Assembly: GCF_010183535.1 (NCBI RefSeq)
Contig: NC_071332.1
Span: 6,386,001 to 6,450,000 of the forward strand
DNA from: Caenorhabditis remanei
Lineage: Eukaryota > Nematoda > Chromadorea > Rhabditida > Rhabditidae
DNA: 64,000 bases
Direction of reading: 5' to 3'
In this document: positions 21,801 to 34,600 of the stretch, piece by piece
Position numbering within the stretch: the first letter of the stretch is position 1
Layout: each line of letters begins with the position of its first letter
The notes under the pieces: model-generated
Databases searched by the model: none
Told to the model about the DNA's origin: nothing
What the model saw: only the letters and a program-made list of their open reading frames with translations
Position numbers and translations under genes: made by a program

Positions 21801-22172
21801 AGCATTTGGTCCGTTCCTTTGGAGGATCTCTTGAGCCTTCTGGCGAGTCAATCCCTGAAATATAAACAATAATTAGATGAGAGTGTTTTTTTCTGTATCA
21901 TCAACGATGCTAGTGATAAACAGGAAACAGAGAAATTGAGATAAATGATATGATAACACGACACGCAACAAAGCATTTCGTCCTTCAAAAGAGGAGAGAT
22001 ACGCTGCCGGAAATGTTTTATTTCTATTTTTAGAATTATTTTTCTTTCACCTTACCGTTTCGAGATTGGTCTCCAGCCTGGCTACAAGCACATCCATTGG
22101 GACGGTGTGCTCGTCCATTTTGACCTCCTGCTTGAGGTCTTGTAACTCCTGTTTCTTGTCTTTTTTACCCAT
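18817..22172 (-). CDS. eat-6: Na+/K+-ATPase alpha subunit (EAT-6)
   Basis: P-type ATPase that exports 3 Na+ and imports 2 K+ across the plasma membrane per ATP. Exons 22172-22056, 21854-20784, 20735-19287, 19228-18996 and 18937-18817 sum to 2,991 nt: 996 residues plus stop, with consistent phases. Motifs in order: LTGES (actuator loop), PEGL in TM4, DKTGTLT (phosphorylated Asp), KGAPERIL (nucleotide binding), [10 protein letters not shown] and [13 protein letters not shown]. Six C-terminal membrane segments follow, and the end is [10 protein letters not shown], as in all alpha subunits. The start ATG follows a splice acceptor (TTCATTCCAG, 22183), so a 5'UTR exon or trans-splicing site lies upstream. 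Nothing is damaged. The match to C. elegans EAT-6, including the [10 protein letters not shown] region, is from memory and strong. Confidence 0.97.
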
Positions 22173-22182
22173 CTTGGCCCCT

Positions 22183-24532
22183 GGAATGAATATAGCTTAA
22201 AATTGAGTGGAACGAAAAAGCGAGAGAGAGAAGAGAATATCTTGACGAAAAGCATGTGAAATCAGCGGGAGAAATGAGAAGTTAGTAACGGGAAAACAAC
22301 AAAAATAAATATATAAAAAAATTGTTCGATCGTTGCGTGTTGTGTGTCGGTTGCTGCCTGCCCAAAAATATATCGACGACGGCCAGAAATGAAATGAAAT
22401 GGTGACAGACGCACAACAACTACTCAACCCAACCAACAAGTTTCGAAATTGGCGAGGCTTGTTTCAAGGACACGCTCAACGATCTTTCAAAGTAGGCAAC
22501 GTTGACCGAGAGGGTAGAGGTTACAATGCGGAGAGGGAAATCTGGCGGAAAGATTCAAAAATTATTCGGAAAAAACTGCCTCGGAATTTCAAAGAATTAG
22601 TTTCTTTCTAAATGGTTTCATCGTAAGTGAGAGTCTGCAAAACTGATGAGATTATTTAACTATCAGTGAAATGAAACTCAAACTACGTCAATGCGAAATG
22701 AGAGTGTGAGAGGGGAGCAATGACTGATAAGAAAGCAAAGAAAACTATTTTGATGAGCAGAGTTTGTGAGTTTGCGCGCCCAAAGAATGGGCCTTTCCTC
22801 TATTCTCCCAGTAGGAGGAGCCGAAAATGCTGTTAGAAGCTCTCCCCTCTCTCTCCCTCCCTGCCAACTACACATCGATTGACTGCAAGAGCGAGCTCGT
22901 CGGCAGAGGAAGCCCGAAGAAGATGCTTTCAACACACAGACATCAGTATATGCACACTCTCGTCCGCTCTCATCGTGTGCGTCTCGCAGTATTTCGTGCA
23001 GCGAAATAGTGTTGAGTAGGGAATGAAGCCCGGGCTGAAGGGAGCAGAGTGGGACAACGGAGAGAAGGATAGAGAGGGAGAGAATGAGTACGAAGGAGAG
23101 GAGGTGGGAAAGCTGGGGAGGAGGAGAGGGGAGAGCCCCTCTCCTTCAAGCTATGACGTTGACGGACCAAGTAAGAGCGTTTTAAAAAGGGAACCGACCG
23201 CAAGAAGGGGGACGAAATACGTTATGTGTTATACAATTTCGAAATCATGATGGGATATTGTATACTGACATCATCCTGAAACCAAGAACCAAGTTATATG
23301 TAAGACCAGGGAGAGGTGATAAAATGATAGCAATGTTTTCAAAATCAAAGTGTAGAAACCAAATTAACCAACGATTCTTAATGAAAAGAAAATATTCGAA
23401 AAGAGTCTCACTCTCTCACTGCTTCCGAATTTTCGAAGTAGCGAAGTAAGTAAACAGAAGAAATAAGAAATGGAAGAAGCTGACCTAAAATAAAAGGAGG
23501 GAGTCGACATCAGTCTGCATCTTTTTGTTTATTTGAAGCAAACACAAATTCATCAGGCATTGAAGTTTTACCGAAATTCGAAAGAAAGAAATGATGAATG
23601 TACTCCTCTGTCTGGTTGTTTTCGAATTTGCATAAAGATAAAAGTGACGAATCTTTTATCTTTGAAGAATAGAACGAAATAGAAAGAGGGAAATGAAAAG
23701 AGAGGGACGTGGCGGGGAAAGTGCAGACAGATGAATGTGAAATTAAACGATGCGATTGGGGCGGTTGATCGTACAATGACCGATCATTTCCGCTCGATAA
23801 CAGGTCGGTGGGAGATGAAAATAATAATTGTCACTTTTCTATCGAGCTTGATGTAAAAATACAGAACAATTCGTACAGCGGTTTTCAGGGGAGGAAGAAA
23901 AAAAAGCTTTCAGTTTAATTGAGCCGAGGAATGGGAAGGGATGAATCATTAGGGGGAAGAGAGATATAAAGTGAATTTAAATTAAATATTTTTCTGTTTA
24001 GCAAGAAAATAATGGAAAAGGAAGAAAGAAATGATTGAAAAAACGGAAAAGCTTCTTGTGCAAAAAGAAGAAGAAGAAAAATTGAAATAAAACATTTTCC
24101 ACTCGAGACCGATCACCATTTGAACTTGCGCCTTTAAAAACTACCGTAGGCCGAAAATAAAATTCTGTTGTTTTGAAACTTTTTTTTCGCTGAATCAAGG
24201 AATAAAAAGAAAAAATAAGGTCATATAATAGAAAATTCATTAAAATCTCCATTCAGTAAAACTCGCTGACTGCCGAAAAAAGTACTCTTTCTGTAAAAAA
24301 GCTGTACTCTTTCTGAATTTTATTGACAAAACTTTTTCTCGCCTTGAAATTCTTCTCTTCTCGAAAGAAAAAATTCTCGCCTCGCTTCTTTCCTTGTGAA
24401 ATGGCAAGCCAGGTGAATCGAAAAAAACATGGAATTTCTCAGAAAACATGTACTCAGTGTATCATTTATTCAAATTTGAAAAATAAGAAACGCCCGTAAA
24501 TCATTATTTATGATACAAAATTAAAAGTCATT
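22183..24532. promoter_or_regulatory. Upstream region of the ATPase gene (about 2.3 kb, no gene seen)
   Basis: A gene-free interval between the ATPase start and the end of the CPG4-domain gene. It presumably holds promoter and 5'UTR exons for the ATPase. It is rich in GAGAG/CTCTC tracts (22800-23150) and has short ORFs without recognisable features. No specific sites can be assigned. Confidence 0.35.
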
Positions 24533-25538
24533 TCAAGCAGTGATGACTGGCTTTTCTTCAGTTTCCATTTCAGACGGAGTGTGATCCATAAGAAGAGAAC
24601 TGCTTGAAGCGAGAAGTTTGGCACGCATATATTCCGTGTTATGGAGGTTACGGCATTCTGGAAGCATCTTTTCCATTGTAATTGGGTGAACTCCAGAAGC
24701 CATTGAATGAACTTGACCGATGTTGATTTTATAGAAAAAAATAGACTGTAATTGTAAATTTCTCAGATATCTCACCAACAAAACATTTCTAGCTTCTGGG
24801 CAGCTTTCAGCAAGTTCATCGAAATAACAAAGCGTCGAGCATTCCAAAGTCAAACATTCTTTCTTCATCTTCGTTTCCTTGCTCGCCGTCTTTTCAACTT
24901 TATGTGCCTGTTTACATTTATCCTTGCAGACCAAATCAGCATCTTCGGATGCCTTCGCAATGCATGTCAAATGTTCTTGGATGTCTGAAACATTTTGTTT
25001 TCCAAAATAAAAACAATTGTTTTTTTTCTAACCGACCTTCCTCATAGTCAATGCAATGAATTCGATAGAATGTTGTGTACTGGTAGAACTTTGTTTGGTC
25101 CTCTTGATTACATTTTCTCGAGCAGAATGCGCCGTCTTCAAGTAGGTCACAAACTTTTTCAAAGTTGTTGAAAACGTAAGAGAAACTTCTTTGAAGTTTT
25201 GCAAGAGGGGTAAGACATTTGGAGAGGCATTCGCTGGGAGCGTTCGGGTCTTTCTCAGCAGATACAGATAGGACTGGAAACAAAGGTTATACGAAGTAGA
25301 AAATTGAGATAACTGTTTAATAATCCACTGTTTTACTTTCAGCTTGAAAATGAGAAAAGTACAGAATGTATCACAAACTCAATGCAATTTCTAGTGGAAA
25401 ACTGTAAAATCCGACTATTTTTGAATCAAAAACAAAGAATTACAGTACTCCACTTACTCTTCGAAACACTATTTTCTAAATTCTAGAAAAGAAACACTCA
25501 CCAAACAAAGAAAAAACTGCCAAAATGTACATTCTCAT
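24533..25538 (-). CDS. Secreted CPG4-domain (chondroitin proteoglycan 4-like) protein
   Basis: Exons 25538-25502, 25273-25037 and 24984-24533 join to 241 residues plus stop. A signal peptide is evident (MRMYILAVFSLFVLSVSA). The mature part has the spaced cysteines of nematode CPG4/DUF19-type domains: SECLSKCLTPL…F..VCDLLEDGAFCSRKC…HCIDYEE, then LTCIAKA…CKDKCKQ…CLTLECSTLCYFDELAESC. The role is probably extracellular, in cuticle or eggshell matrix or in secretion; the function is not established. A 30-nt in-frame stretch (24775-24746) begins GTGAGA and ends TTACAG, so it could be spliced out, though that is very short for an intron. I kept it as coding. Confidence 0.75.
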
Positions 25539-25822
25539 AGATAAAATCTTATTTTTCTTCTGCTTCTTCTTCGAAATGATTGAACCGCAAATGGTCGAAT
25601 TAGTCCATTTAGAAGGTGAATGCGTGTACGAGAACGATAAGAAGGAGACGCAGGACGACACTTCATCCCTTCTCTTCCAAGAAATTCAGGTCATTCTTCT
25701 TCTTTTCTCGCTTTTTCTTCTTCTTCCTCAACGCATCTATCTTATATTTTCATTCAATTAAGTTAATCAGTTCAAGTAAATATTAAGGTTATCTAAACAT
25801 TGTTTATCTGGGGTAAAATGAA

Positions 25823-26418
25823 TCAATTAGCTTCACAAATTGCATGATATTCATCAAGTTCACAAGTCGCACTGATCCATCTTCCTTTCAGCGGTTGATT
25901 TGGAGAATCTATGTAGACGCATGTTCCAATATTGGTTACAGGATAGCCTGGAAAGCTCGTAATAAGAAGGAATATAAAAAACGACTGACCAGGCAAAAAG
26001 TTACTGTAATCCAACGTGGATCCATCATCCCAAGTACATTCTTTTGGCTGCTTGTTAACTTTACATATTGCACCGATCCACATTGGAGAAGTAATGTTAG
26101 ATGCGTAGTTTACTATTGCCGTGTTGTCCTGAAACAAAAATTCCAAATCACCAGATTACTGGAAAACCTACAATAGCATTCTGAACAAAAACTAAATGAC
26201 CATTTTTCTCTTTACATGTCAGGAGAGCTTTATGATGAGTAAATCGTTGAGGGGTTATCTGGAAATTCAGAATGAAAAGTTAATCCTCTGGAGCAACTTA
26301 CAGTAATACATTTAGAATTCACTTGGTCATATCCTACAGGACAACTCGATTCCACGTGGATAATACAGATGATGAAAACCACAAGGGTCAGCAGGAAATA
26401 GTTGTTCGAGAGTATCAT
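25823..26418 (-). CDS. Single-domain C-type lectin-like secreted protein
   Basis: Exons 26418-26302, 26258-26172, 26128-25990 and 25947-25823 give 155 residues plus stop. A hydrophobic leader (LLTLVVFIICIIHV) precedes SSCPVGYDQVNSKCIT, then a compact C-type lectin fold: LTCKEKNGHLVFVQN, MWIGAICKVN…CTWDDGS and the closing GRWISATCELDEYHAICEAN. The calcium-binding WND-type triplet is not evident, so carbohydrate binding is uncertain. It lies head to tail with the larger lectin upstream. C. elegans has lectin genes at the same place beside eat-6 and dhc-3 (from memory). Confidence 0.8.
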
Positions 26419-26545
26419 TTTCTCTTATTCATTTTTTATCAGAAAGAGTTGGTTATGCAAACATTTCATTGTTTTATCACCGGTAATTAAATACATTTCC
26501 GACACGCTATACACAAGTATCATAGAATTAAATAAAATGAGAAAA

Positions 26546-28311
26546 TCAATACGCATTGAATGTTGCACTGAATCCCATTCCTTGTCCAGATGCATCTGTT
26601 GTGAATGAAACAAACATTGAGTTGGAAGTAGACTGGAAGATCTTCGCGTGTGCAGGCCAGCTTCCACTAACAACTCCAAGCACTGGACTTCCTAGAAGTG
26701 GACCATCTCGAACTACAATGTTATCACAGCATTGTTCAGTATCAACTGCTCCGAAATCCAATTTGATTCGATATCCTCCATTGGTTGACAAGTGGTAGAA
26801 ACACTCCAAGAAGTTAGGATACAAACCAGGGTAATTTGGAGAAGTGATGTATCCTGGAGTCACGAGAATCGTAGAGTTACATCCAGATGGATTATTTGGG
26901 TTTGGTGTTACAGTAACCGGTGGGGGTTGAGTAACTTGATTGGATGGCTGGAAGGTTGCCTGCCATCTGTAGACACCTCCATCAGTTGGACAGTTGTTGA
27001 CACATGGACGGAACACGACTCTCATTGTGTTAGTCGTGGAAGTGTACCATTGATTACCAGCATTATTTCCTTGGAGAACGACGAGAGGAGTCGTGTCTTC
27101 AATTCTGCTGTAAATGGCGATGGATGCTTGATTATCGAGATTCATCACTGGGAATCGAATTTCAGCAAGTGAACCAACTGGTGTGTCGAGGATATAACTG
27201 CATGGGGTTAGTTGTCCAATGTAACTGTATGGCCAACTTGGAGAGTAGAACTGAAAAAAATAGTTGGTTGATGAAAATAGGGCTTTGCTTGAGAGACCAA
27301 AAAGAAATTCTCCGTTTCTATTTCCACTTACCGTTCCCGAATTATCATAAAACTGTGGTGAGTTGCATTGTCCTGGAGCCAAAGTTGGTCCAGCAGTAGA
27401 TCCACATTGCTGCCCGACTTTTCTCTTGCAGACGAATGGAATTGGAGTATCACATTTACTACTAATCCATTTTCCAGCACTAACGATGTCATTGGTGAGG
27501 GACATACTCCAGCAGTACCCGAGTTTGGTGTCCGAGTATCCAACATTCGAATAATCCCAATTGGTTCCATCAGTCCATGTATTCACATTCTGGTCAGTTG
27601 TCATTGCTCCAATTCTGATATAGGATGGGGCATTGTTTGTGAATAAAGCTTGAACATAGTTATTCTCTTCAACCGAATGGATCGAAACGAGATCAGCGCA
27701 TTCTTGTTGGCAAGCGAATCGAGCTTCCTGCTCAGAGAGTGAAGATAATGTTGGGAAATAGCAGTTTCCATTGTATTGGAACGAGCATGTATCGGTGACT
27801 GGAGTGTTCGTTGAGGCCTCACAGATGAAGTTGAGAACCATCGTATCACAGTCTCCACTCAACCATTTTCCAGCGAATGAGCCTTGAGTTGGAGAGTATA
27901 CACAGCTTCCAACTTCGACTAGTGGATAACCTGAAGTTTGAATTGCTATACTTATAGATTTCAGAGAAAACACTAACCATTAGCAAATCCATTATAAGTT
28001 CCAGCATTTCCACTCTGATCATCCCAAAGACAAGATTGAGGACTTCCAGACAACGAACACTTGATTCCAAGCCAATAAGGAGTGGTGGAAGCAGACGCCA
28101 AAGCGAGATATGCTCTGTTATCAATTGCATTATGAACAGAAATCAAATGTCCTCCGTATTGACTACAACTGGCACTCGCATCTGCATGTTTAGCAGCCGT
28201 TGTAATAAGTTTCACACACTTCTGAGTGGCATCTAAAAGTGTGAATCCATTTGGACAGGTGTCTGCAGACACCGAAACCAGAAAAGTTAATAAGAGAAGA
28301 GTCCAATACAT
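26546..28311 (-). CDS. Secreted protein with two C-type lectin domains and CUB domain(s)
   Basis: Exons 28311-27978, 27930-27332 and 27250-26546 give 545 residues plus stop. A signal peptide (MYWTLLLLTFLVSVSA) is followed by CTLD1 (DTCPNGFTLL…KWLSGDCDTMVLNFICEA) and CTLD2 (DTCSFQYNGNCYF…KWISSKCDTPIPFVCKR). A segment with a CUB-like pattern comes next (PCSYILDTPVGSLAEIRF…CVNNCPTDGGVYRW), then a Pro-rich linker. A clear CUB domain ends the protein (STILVTPGYITSPNYPGLYP…RIKLDFGAVDTEQCCDN…GMGFSATFNAY). The architecture is common among nematode clec genes expressed in gut or secretory tissue and linked to immunity. It diverges from dhc-3 with a 365-bp spacer. The symbol is left open; the likely orthologue is one of the clec genes in the B0365 cluster. 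Confidence 0.85.
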
Positions 28312-28676
28312 TTTGCACTGTCGGAAATGATTACTTTCGTGATGGTTTAAATAAAGTGTCGACGCCCACTTAAATTAAAGATTATGTGACAGTCTTATCT
28401 TGAAAAATTAGAGAAGTGTTATCAGTGTTTAATGAATGATGTGTATTTTAGAGACTTTATGATGACGAATGGGTAATCTGACTAGAATTATTAGAATTAG
28501 AAAGAAACATGGATTTTTGAACACGGTTTATTGGGAATTACAGGATCTGGAACAAGTCAAAGAGTCTTGCTCATCGATGTCTCACGCCCAAAGCGGAAAC
28601 TCGAATTCTCACACTTCATTTCCCGTAAGCAACTTCTGAGAACTTCTTCCACTTCTCCTCCTCTCACCTTTTGAAA
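28312..28676. promoter_or_regulatory. Divergent promoter region between the lectin and dynein genes
   Basis: A 365-bp non-coding spacer between two oppositely directed start codons. It must contain the promoters of both genes. No specific motif could be assigned by eye. Confidence 0.5.
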
Positions 28677-31600
28677 ATGTACGAAGTAGGATTTGGAAAC
28701 ATCTATCATCAGAAATGTCATGGATTAACATGTCGAGATATTCCTCGAGACTTGGATTACAGTAATCGGAGACTTGTTCATCATAACCATCAGGGGAAGC
28801 GAATAAAAAAACAAAATGGGCGACTTGTTTTCTTTAAAGGAGTGGAGATTGACGGTAAGCAAATCAAACGACCGAGAGAGGCATCTTCGATCCGGAAAAA
28901 GTGAGTTTTCAGTAAAAACGTAAATTTCGTCGTTAGTGAACATTTCAGAATCAAAACCACCATAACTGATTTCAAATCCGAGGATATACTCCATGAAGAA
29001 TGTCTTCCTTCCTTTCCAGCATGGAAGGGTCAAATTGAGAGTCTCACCGAGAAATTGAAGGATGGAGGGCTGGAAACCACACTGAGAGAACTGAATTTGA
29101 ACTGGAAGGATTGGACAAGAGAGGCTGCTAAAGCGTATTTGAGCAGAGAAGAAATACGGTACCCTCTGATTATCATATTTAAAAAGAAATGAATTTTACC
29201 AAACTTCCAGAGTCCCCTGCATTGGAAGAGCTCCTTGGAGACATATAATGGCTCAAAACACAGAGAAAATTAGCAGTCAACTTCGATTAAACAATAAAAT
29301 TATCACAATGTTCTTCAAGAAATACCGGGAGAGATGTCTGATTGATTGTTCGTTTTTATTGAGTGAAAATGGAAGAAGTGTTTTTGAATTGGAAAAACAA
29401 CTCAAGGATTTCGTTGTTCACACCAAGAAAATTTTGTCATTTGAATGGCCGATGGCCGTAGCAAATCTGATGTTAGATGAGGGTGCTTCTTGGATTCCTC
29501 TGTTTGTCACTTCCACATCACATACCGTATTCAATGCAGTGGCTGCTACAATGGCAAGATTGCTTTATGATGTAGTGATGGAGAACATCAATAAAGTGAA
29601 GACGTTCTTTGACATGGATGACCGTGCGAAGCTGATTATAATTCTGAATGAAGATGAGAAGGAATTCGATTACTGGCAACGGATAAATATTCTCCTTGAT
29701 ATTTGTAAAAGTAATGTTTCCTTCTTTTTTATCTGGTAATCCAAGCCTCTCAAACCAACTTTCAGTTCCCCGAGTTGACCATAAAATCTACCCTCGTATG
29801 TTCACTGAAGCATGGATTGACGTCAGAAATTGGTTCGATTCGCAAAGCATCGTGTTCAAACCACTTCCGCAACCTTTTGAGCAACTAAATTCACGGATTT
29901 CTCAAGTTCAGGAAATGCTTGTTTCCTTTGAAAAAGACCCAGATGACGTTGAGTTTTGGGAGAAGATTGCAAAAGAAGTACTGGATATTCGAGAGCAAGT
30001 TTTGAAGCAAGGAACGAGAACTTTGAAAGGATTTATTATTTACGACAGTCGAGATATCAAAAAGAGATCTTTGGCGAGAATTACTGAGTTGGAGGAGAGA
30101 ACGAAACATATTATATTGACAAGGTTGATTGTGAAGAATACGAAAATCAGAGAAGTTTTCGTTTTGTGTTCTGGGAAGCTGTTTAGGAATGATGTATTGG
30201 TGCAACTTCGGAATATTGAAGAGGTTCAAAATGAGCTCCCAAATATAAAAGACAAGATTCAATGCGTTGGAAAAGCATACAAAGTTTATATGGAGTACTT
30301 CACAATGCCCGATTACGATATTCGTCAATTTTATGAGATCTCTAGATTAGGATTCAAATTGGAACAACTTGTAAACTTTGTGTGGGATCGGATCAATCAT
30401 GATAGACAATGGATAACAAAACAAGTGTCCGAGCAGACATCGAAGAACTATTATGAGTGTGAAATGATAGAGAAGGAGTGGTTGGATTGTTTGAAGAAAT
30501 ATAGGAGTGCAGTGAGGATAAATGAAGTTCAGAAAGTGCAGATTAAAATGGGCAATTTGGAAGAAAGAAGTGCAATTCTGAAAGGGAAAGATGAGGTGAG
30601 TGAATAGAGTAACGAATAATTATGAACTCCAAATTCTGAAATGATGTGCCCTGAATTCAGAAACCTAAATCATAACGCCTGAATACGTAATTAAATTTTT
30701 AAATTTCTAACCATGAACTCTTCAGGTTGAATCCCCTGAATCCCTCATACCTCATTCCAGAAACTAATTGGCCAACGATCCCTCCTCGGTCTCCCATCGT
30801 CCCCAATCGATTGTGCCCGAATCGCAAAAGTTTGCGAATTTTTCTCAAAACTGTCAACATTACACTTCCAAACCTTGCTTCATCATGAATCGTGCTTGAG
30901 AAGTACTCTATTTTCATAAGTTCAATCATTCCAAAAATCCTTTTTCAGTGAGAATATCAGATGTTGATCACAACTTCCTTGTTGCTGAAACAGAACGACT
31001 CCAGGCAGAAAAGGATTCTCTAGTTGAGAAGGCGACAATCATAAACGTAATGAAATAACTTCAAAACTCGATGAATTATTCTATTCAGGAACACGTCACA
31101 ACTTCAAAAGAAGCTCTGCTAAAAATCCAAAACGTGCTCGTAGAATTCGAGAAACTTCTACCTGTCCTCGGAGCAATTTCTTGTCAAGCAATGAAAGATA
31201 GACACTGGAAAATGATACTTCAAGACTCGGAAACCAGCGTGAAAGTTGAGGGAAATCCACTTGTCAGTGAGCTTCTGGAGATGAATTTTATAGAAAAAGC
31301 GGACAAGTTTGAGCAGGTAACTACTTTCAGAGCAGCTTTTGAAATTCGGGAAAATCTGTAATCACTCAATTCAGGTCGGCGCACAAGCCGAAAAAGAGCG
31401 TGTATTAGAAACTTCTATAGACAAAATGAGGAGTCAATGGAAATCAGCAACATTCGTGACACATCAAGGAGGAGAGCTGCTGACAACTGAATTGAATGTG
31501 CAGATGCAAGCTCATCTGGCAAGGAGTCAAACGATTCTCTCGTCTCCCCACGCGTTTTCAATTCTTGATCACATCAGACATTGGTTGGATACCCTTCTGA

Positions 31601-34600
31601 ATTTGAATACTTTTGTTCATTTGTACAAGAAATGTGATATCAGATGGAAGAAGATAGAAGGAGTGTTTTCAACAGAAGACATTGCATATCAGATGCCTCA
31701 TGAATTCAGAACTTTCAAGAAGATATCATTGAGATGGTTGCACATCAACAACCAAATTGTGAGTGGCAGATAAGGTGTCTCAATCTAAAAATGTTTTATC
31801 TCAGACAGAAGAACGTCCGATTCTGGAACAAATGGATCTGGTCCAGCAACTGAATATCGATCTTTCCGAGTTGGAAGTTCTCTTTGGAAGAATGGAGAAT
31901 GGATTTCATGCCTATCTTCGAAAGAAACGTGCAGTCTTCCCTCGTCTCTTCACTCTCTCGGATGAACTTGTTCTCTCATTGATTTGTGACAGTCGAGAAC
32001 CTGCCAACTGCAAATCTTACATCCCTCTTCTATTCCCGTCTCTCACAACTTTCGAACAGAACACCAAAATGGAAATAATCTCAGTTTCCACGAAGTCTGA
32101 AACTATTTCTCTTGTTAAACCTGTGAATGTGAATCTTTCGAAACGCCACGTGGAGAAATGGATGCATGAGTTGGATGCTCAAATCAAGTATACTTTGAGA
32201 ACTCGTATAAGACTCCTCATTGAAAAAATGAATTATAAACTGAGTCCAGTGGAGAGTATTCTAAGTGAACCGATACAAGTAGCCTCGATTTATTTGAAGA
32301 TCGCATTCACATGGCAGATGGAAAATAGTATGAAGCAGAATTCAATGACAGTAAGCTCTAATAATGATTGCTTTATCATTAAAAATATCTCATAGATCCT
32401 AGCCAGTGAGCTGAAAATCTGCATTCGAGACTGTCAACATGCAACTATTCATAAACAGGAGAGAAGGGAGTTCTTGCCAGTTTTGTATCATATCTATAAG
32501 TCAGGTTGGAATTGAATCAAAGGAGTATATTACGAGATTTTGTTTCCAGCAACTCATCTGGTGAACAAATTTATCAATGAACAGGTCATATTCATCGACG
32601 ATTTGAGGTGGACATCACAGGTAAGTCGAAATTTTGCCCATACCATTTTTGGATTGACTTTTCCAGCTCCGCTACTACTACCACATGGAAAACGTATTCA
32701 TCCGTGTCGGAACCGTCTCTGCAAGATATGAATATGAGGTTCAAGGAATCGATTCGATTGTTGATTGCAGATTGATAGATGAAGCAGTCAAGTACGTTCT
32801 TCACTTTTCTTCTTACGCTTTAATGTCACGTTTTCAGATATTTCATCTACATGAATCACTTTGGCTTCAATGGAAAAGTACCTGGAATCGATGTGCATCT
32901 CGCGCGTCAAATTGCTGGAGCTCTTGGAAAACCATTCGCAATTTGTGACACTGAACAGGAAATGGACAGCAAGATGTTGATAGAAGGATCTCTTTTGTTT
33001 GGTGGAACTGTGTTCATTGGCCAAAATAGTTGTGAATATCTTGGGAAATCCACCGAAAAAGATGTGTATACAAGTCACAATTTGGCAAATTTGAAGTATC
33101 ATTTTGAGTCGGAAATCACTTTGAATTCATCTTTTATGTTCTTACTGTAATTAGTTAAGGTGGTGAGACTTCATTTCAGTATTAATTACAGATCATCTTC
33201 ACTTCGAACTGCTAGAAACCTACAATTGGGTTCTCCTTCTTATTACAAACAAATTGATGAAACCCTTTCACTGAACAGTATCGCTCATCGAGAGAAGAAA
33301 ATTCAAAAGTTTCAAATAATTTCTGAGTTCGAAAACTATTCGGGAGCAGTCAATCTTTGGAGAAACTATACTGAAGAGATGCTAACCAAGATTGTGGAAA
33401 ATGAGAGTTTAGATCAAGAACAGATAATCGAGACCACAATTTACAGAAGTTTGAATGTCTTCATGAACAAAAAGGTTACAGTATCCCCTTGGTCCACCTA
33501 TAAATGTTTACTTTCAGAATAGGAAACTACTTGAAAACCTGCTCAATCTCACTTTCTTAAAACCAAAAAAATCCCCCACACCGTCGAGAACTCCCAAAAG
33601 TTCAGATGTTCCACGGAAGGCACTTGACCCAGATCCTCTGCAAATCGGAGAAAAAACTGAAGATCTTATTAATCTGCTTCAAAATCATCAAGTAGTTGTA
33701 GTTTGTGGAGCAAGTCTCACGGGAAAATCAAGGATAATTTCGAAAGCAGCAAAGCTGAAATCAGCAGATTTAGAGATAGAGTACGGGCTCTGGGAGGATA
33801 TTCAAGTTTTTGGAGAGTCGGTCAGTATCTAATTCAGAAATTTCTTGAATCATGTAAGATTTTTTCAGTTGAAGAACATGAGACGTCCTAACAAATGGAT
33901 AGTCATCGATGGGTTCATGAGTCAGAAAACAAGACAATGGGTGCATAGACTGACCAATGAGAATACTGTATTAACCCTAACCTGTTGTTGACATTTCTGT
34001 AATTTTTCAGTTATTCCCTTGGCGAGAACTCCCTATAATCGCATCGTGTGAGAAAGTCATCATAGAAACCGACTGTCTATCTGATGACTTGAAATTTCTT
34101 CCAATGGTTTTCTTAGATAATTCAGACGATTTCATCAAGGAAACCACACTAGAAACAACAGAAAAACAAAGAATCGATGAAGTCCTTCAATATTATTCTG
34201 AATTTAAATACAGAAAACTGGAGTTGATTCGAAAAGTCGAGGGACTAAAGTGAGGTTTTATCCTTAGTTGTTATCTTTTCAAATTTCTTTTTTTAGGAAA
34301 CAAATAGCAACTAACAGTGAAAAAGTGTTCGAGAATATTCTTGTAACATCACTTCTCACATTTGTACCAGTTCAGCAGCTGCGAAGTTTCTTTTTTAAAT
34401 CAGTAAGTGTTTTACAAAGTTTTTCTTTCATTTCGTAACCATTTCCAGGACGAAAAACTTCTGGAATTTTACAAAAACGTACCTTACTCGAATGGATGGT
34501 ATGCTCACAAAGAATCGATGGAAATTTCTCCCCCTCACTTCTTTCTCATTCATTCCATTGGCCTTATCCTTTATTCCGACTTTATTCCTCTTCTTGTCTG

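Noticed and set aside
30599..30948. Apparent break in dhc-3 (stop codons after 30600)
   Set aside because: Resolved by an exon at 30761-30902 with a GTACTC donor and the next exon at 30949. The frame is continuous.
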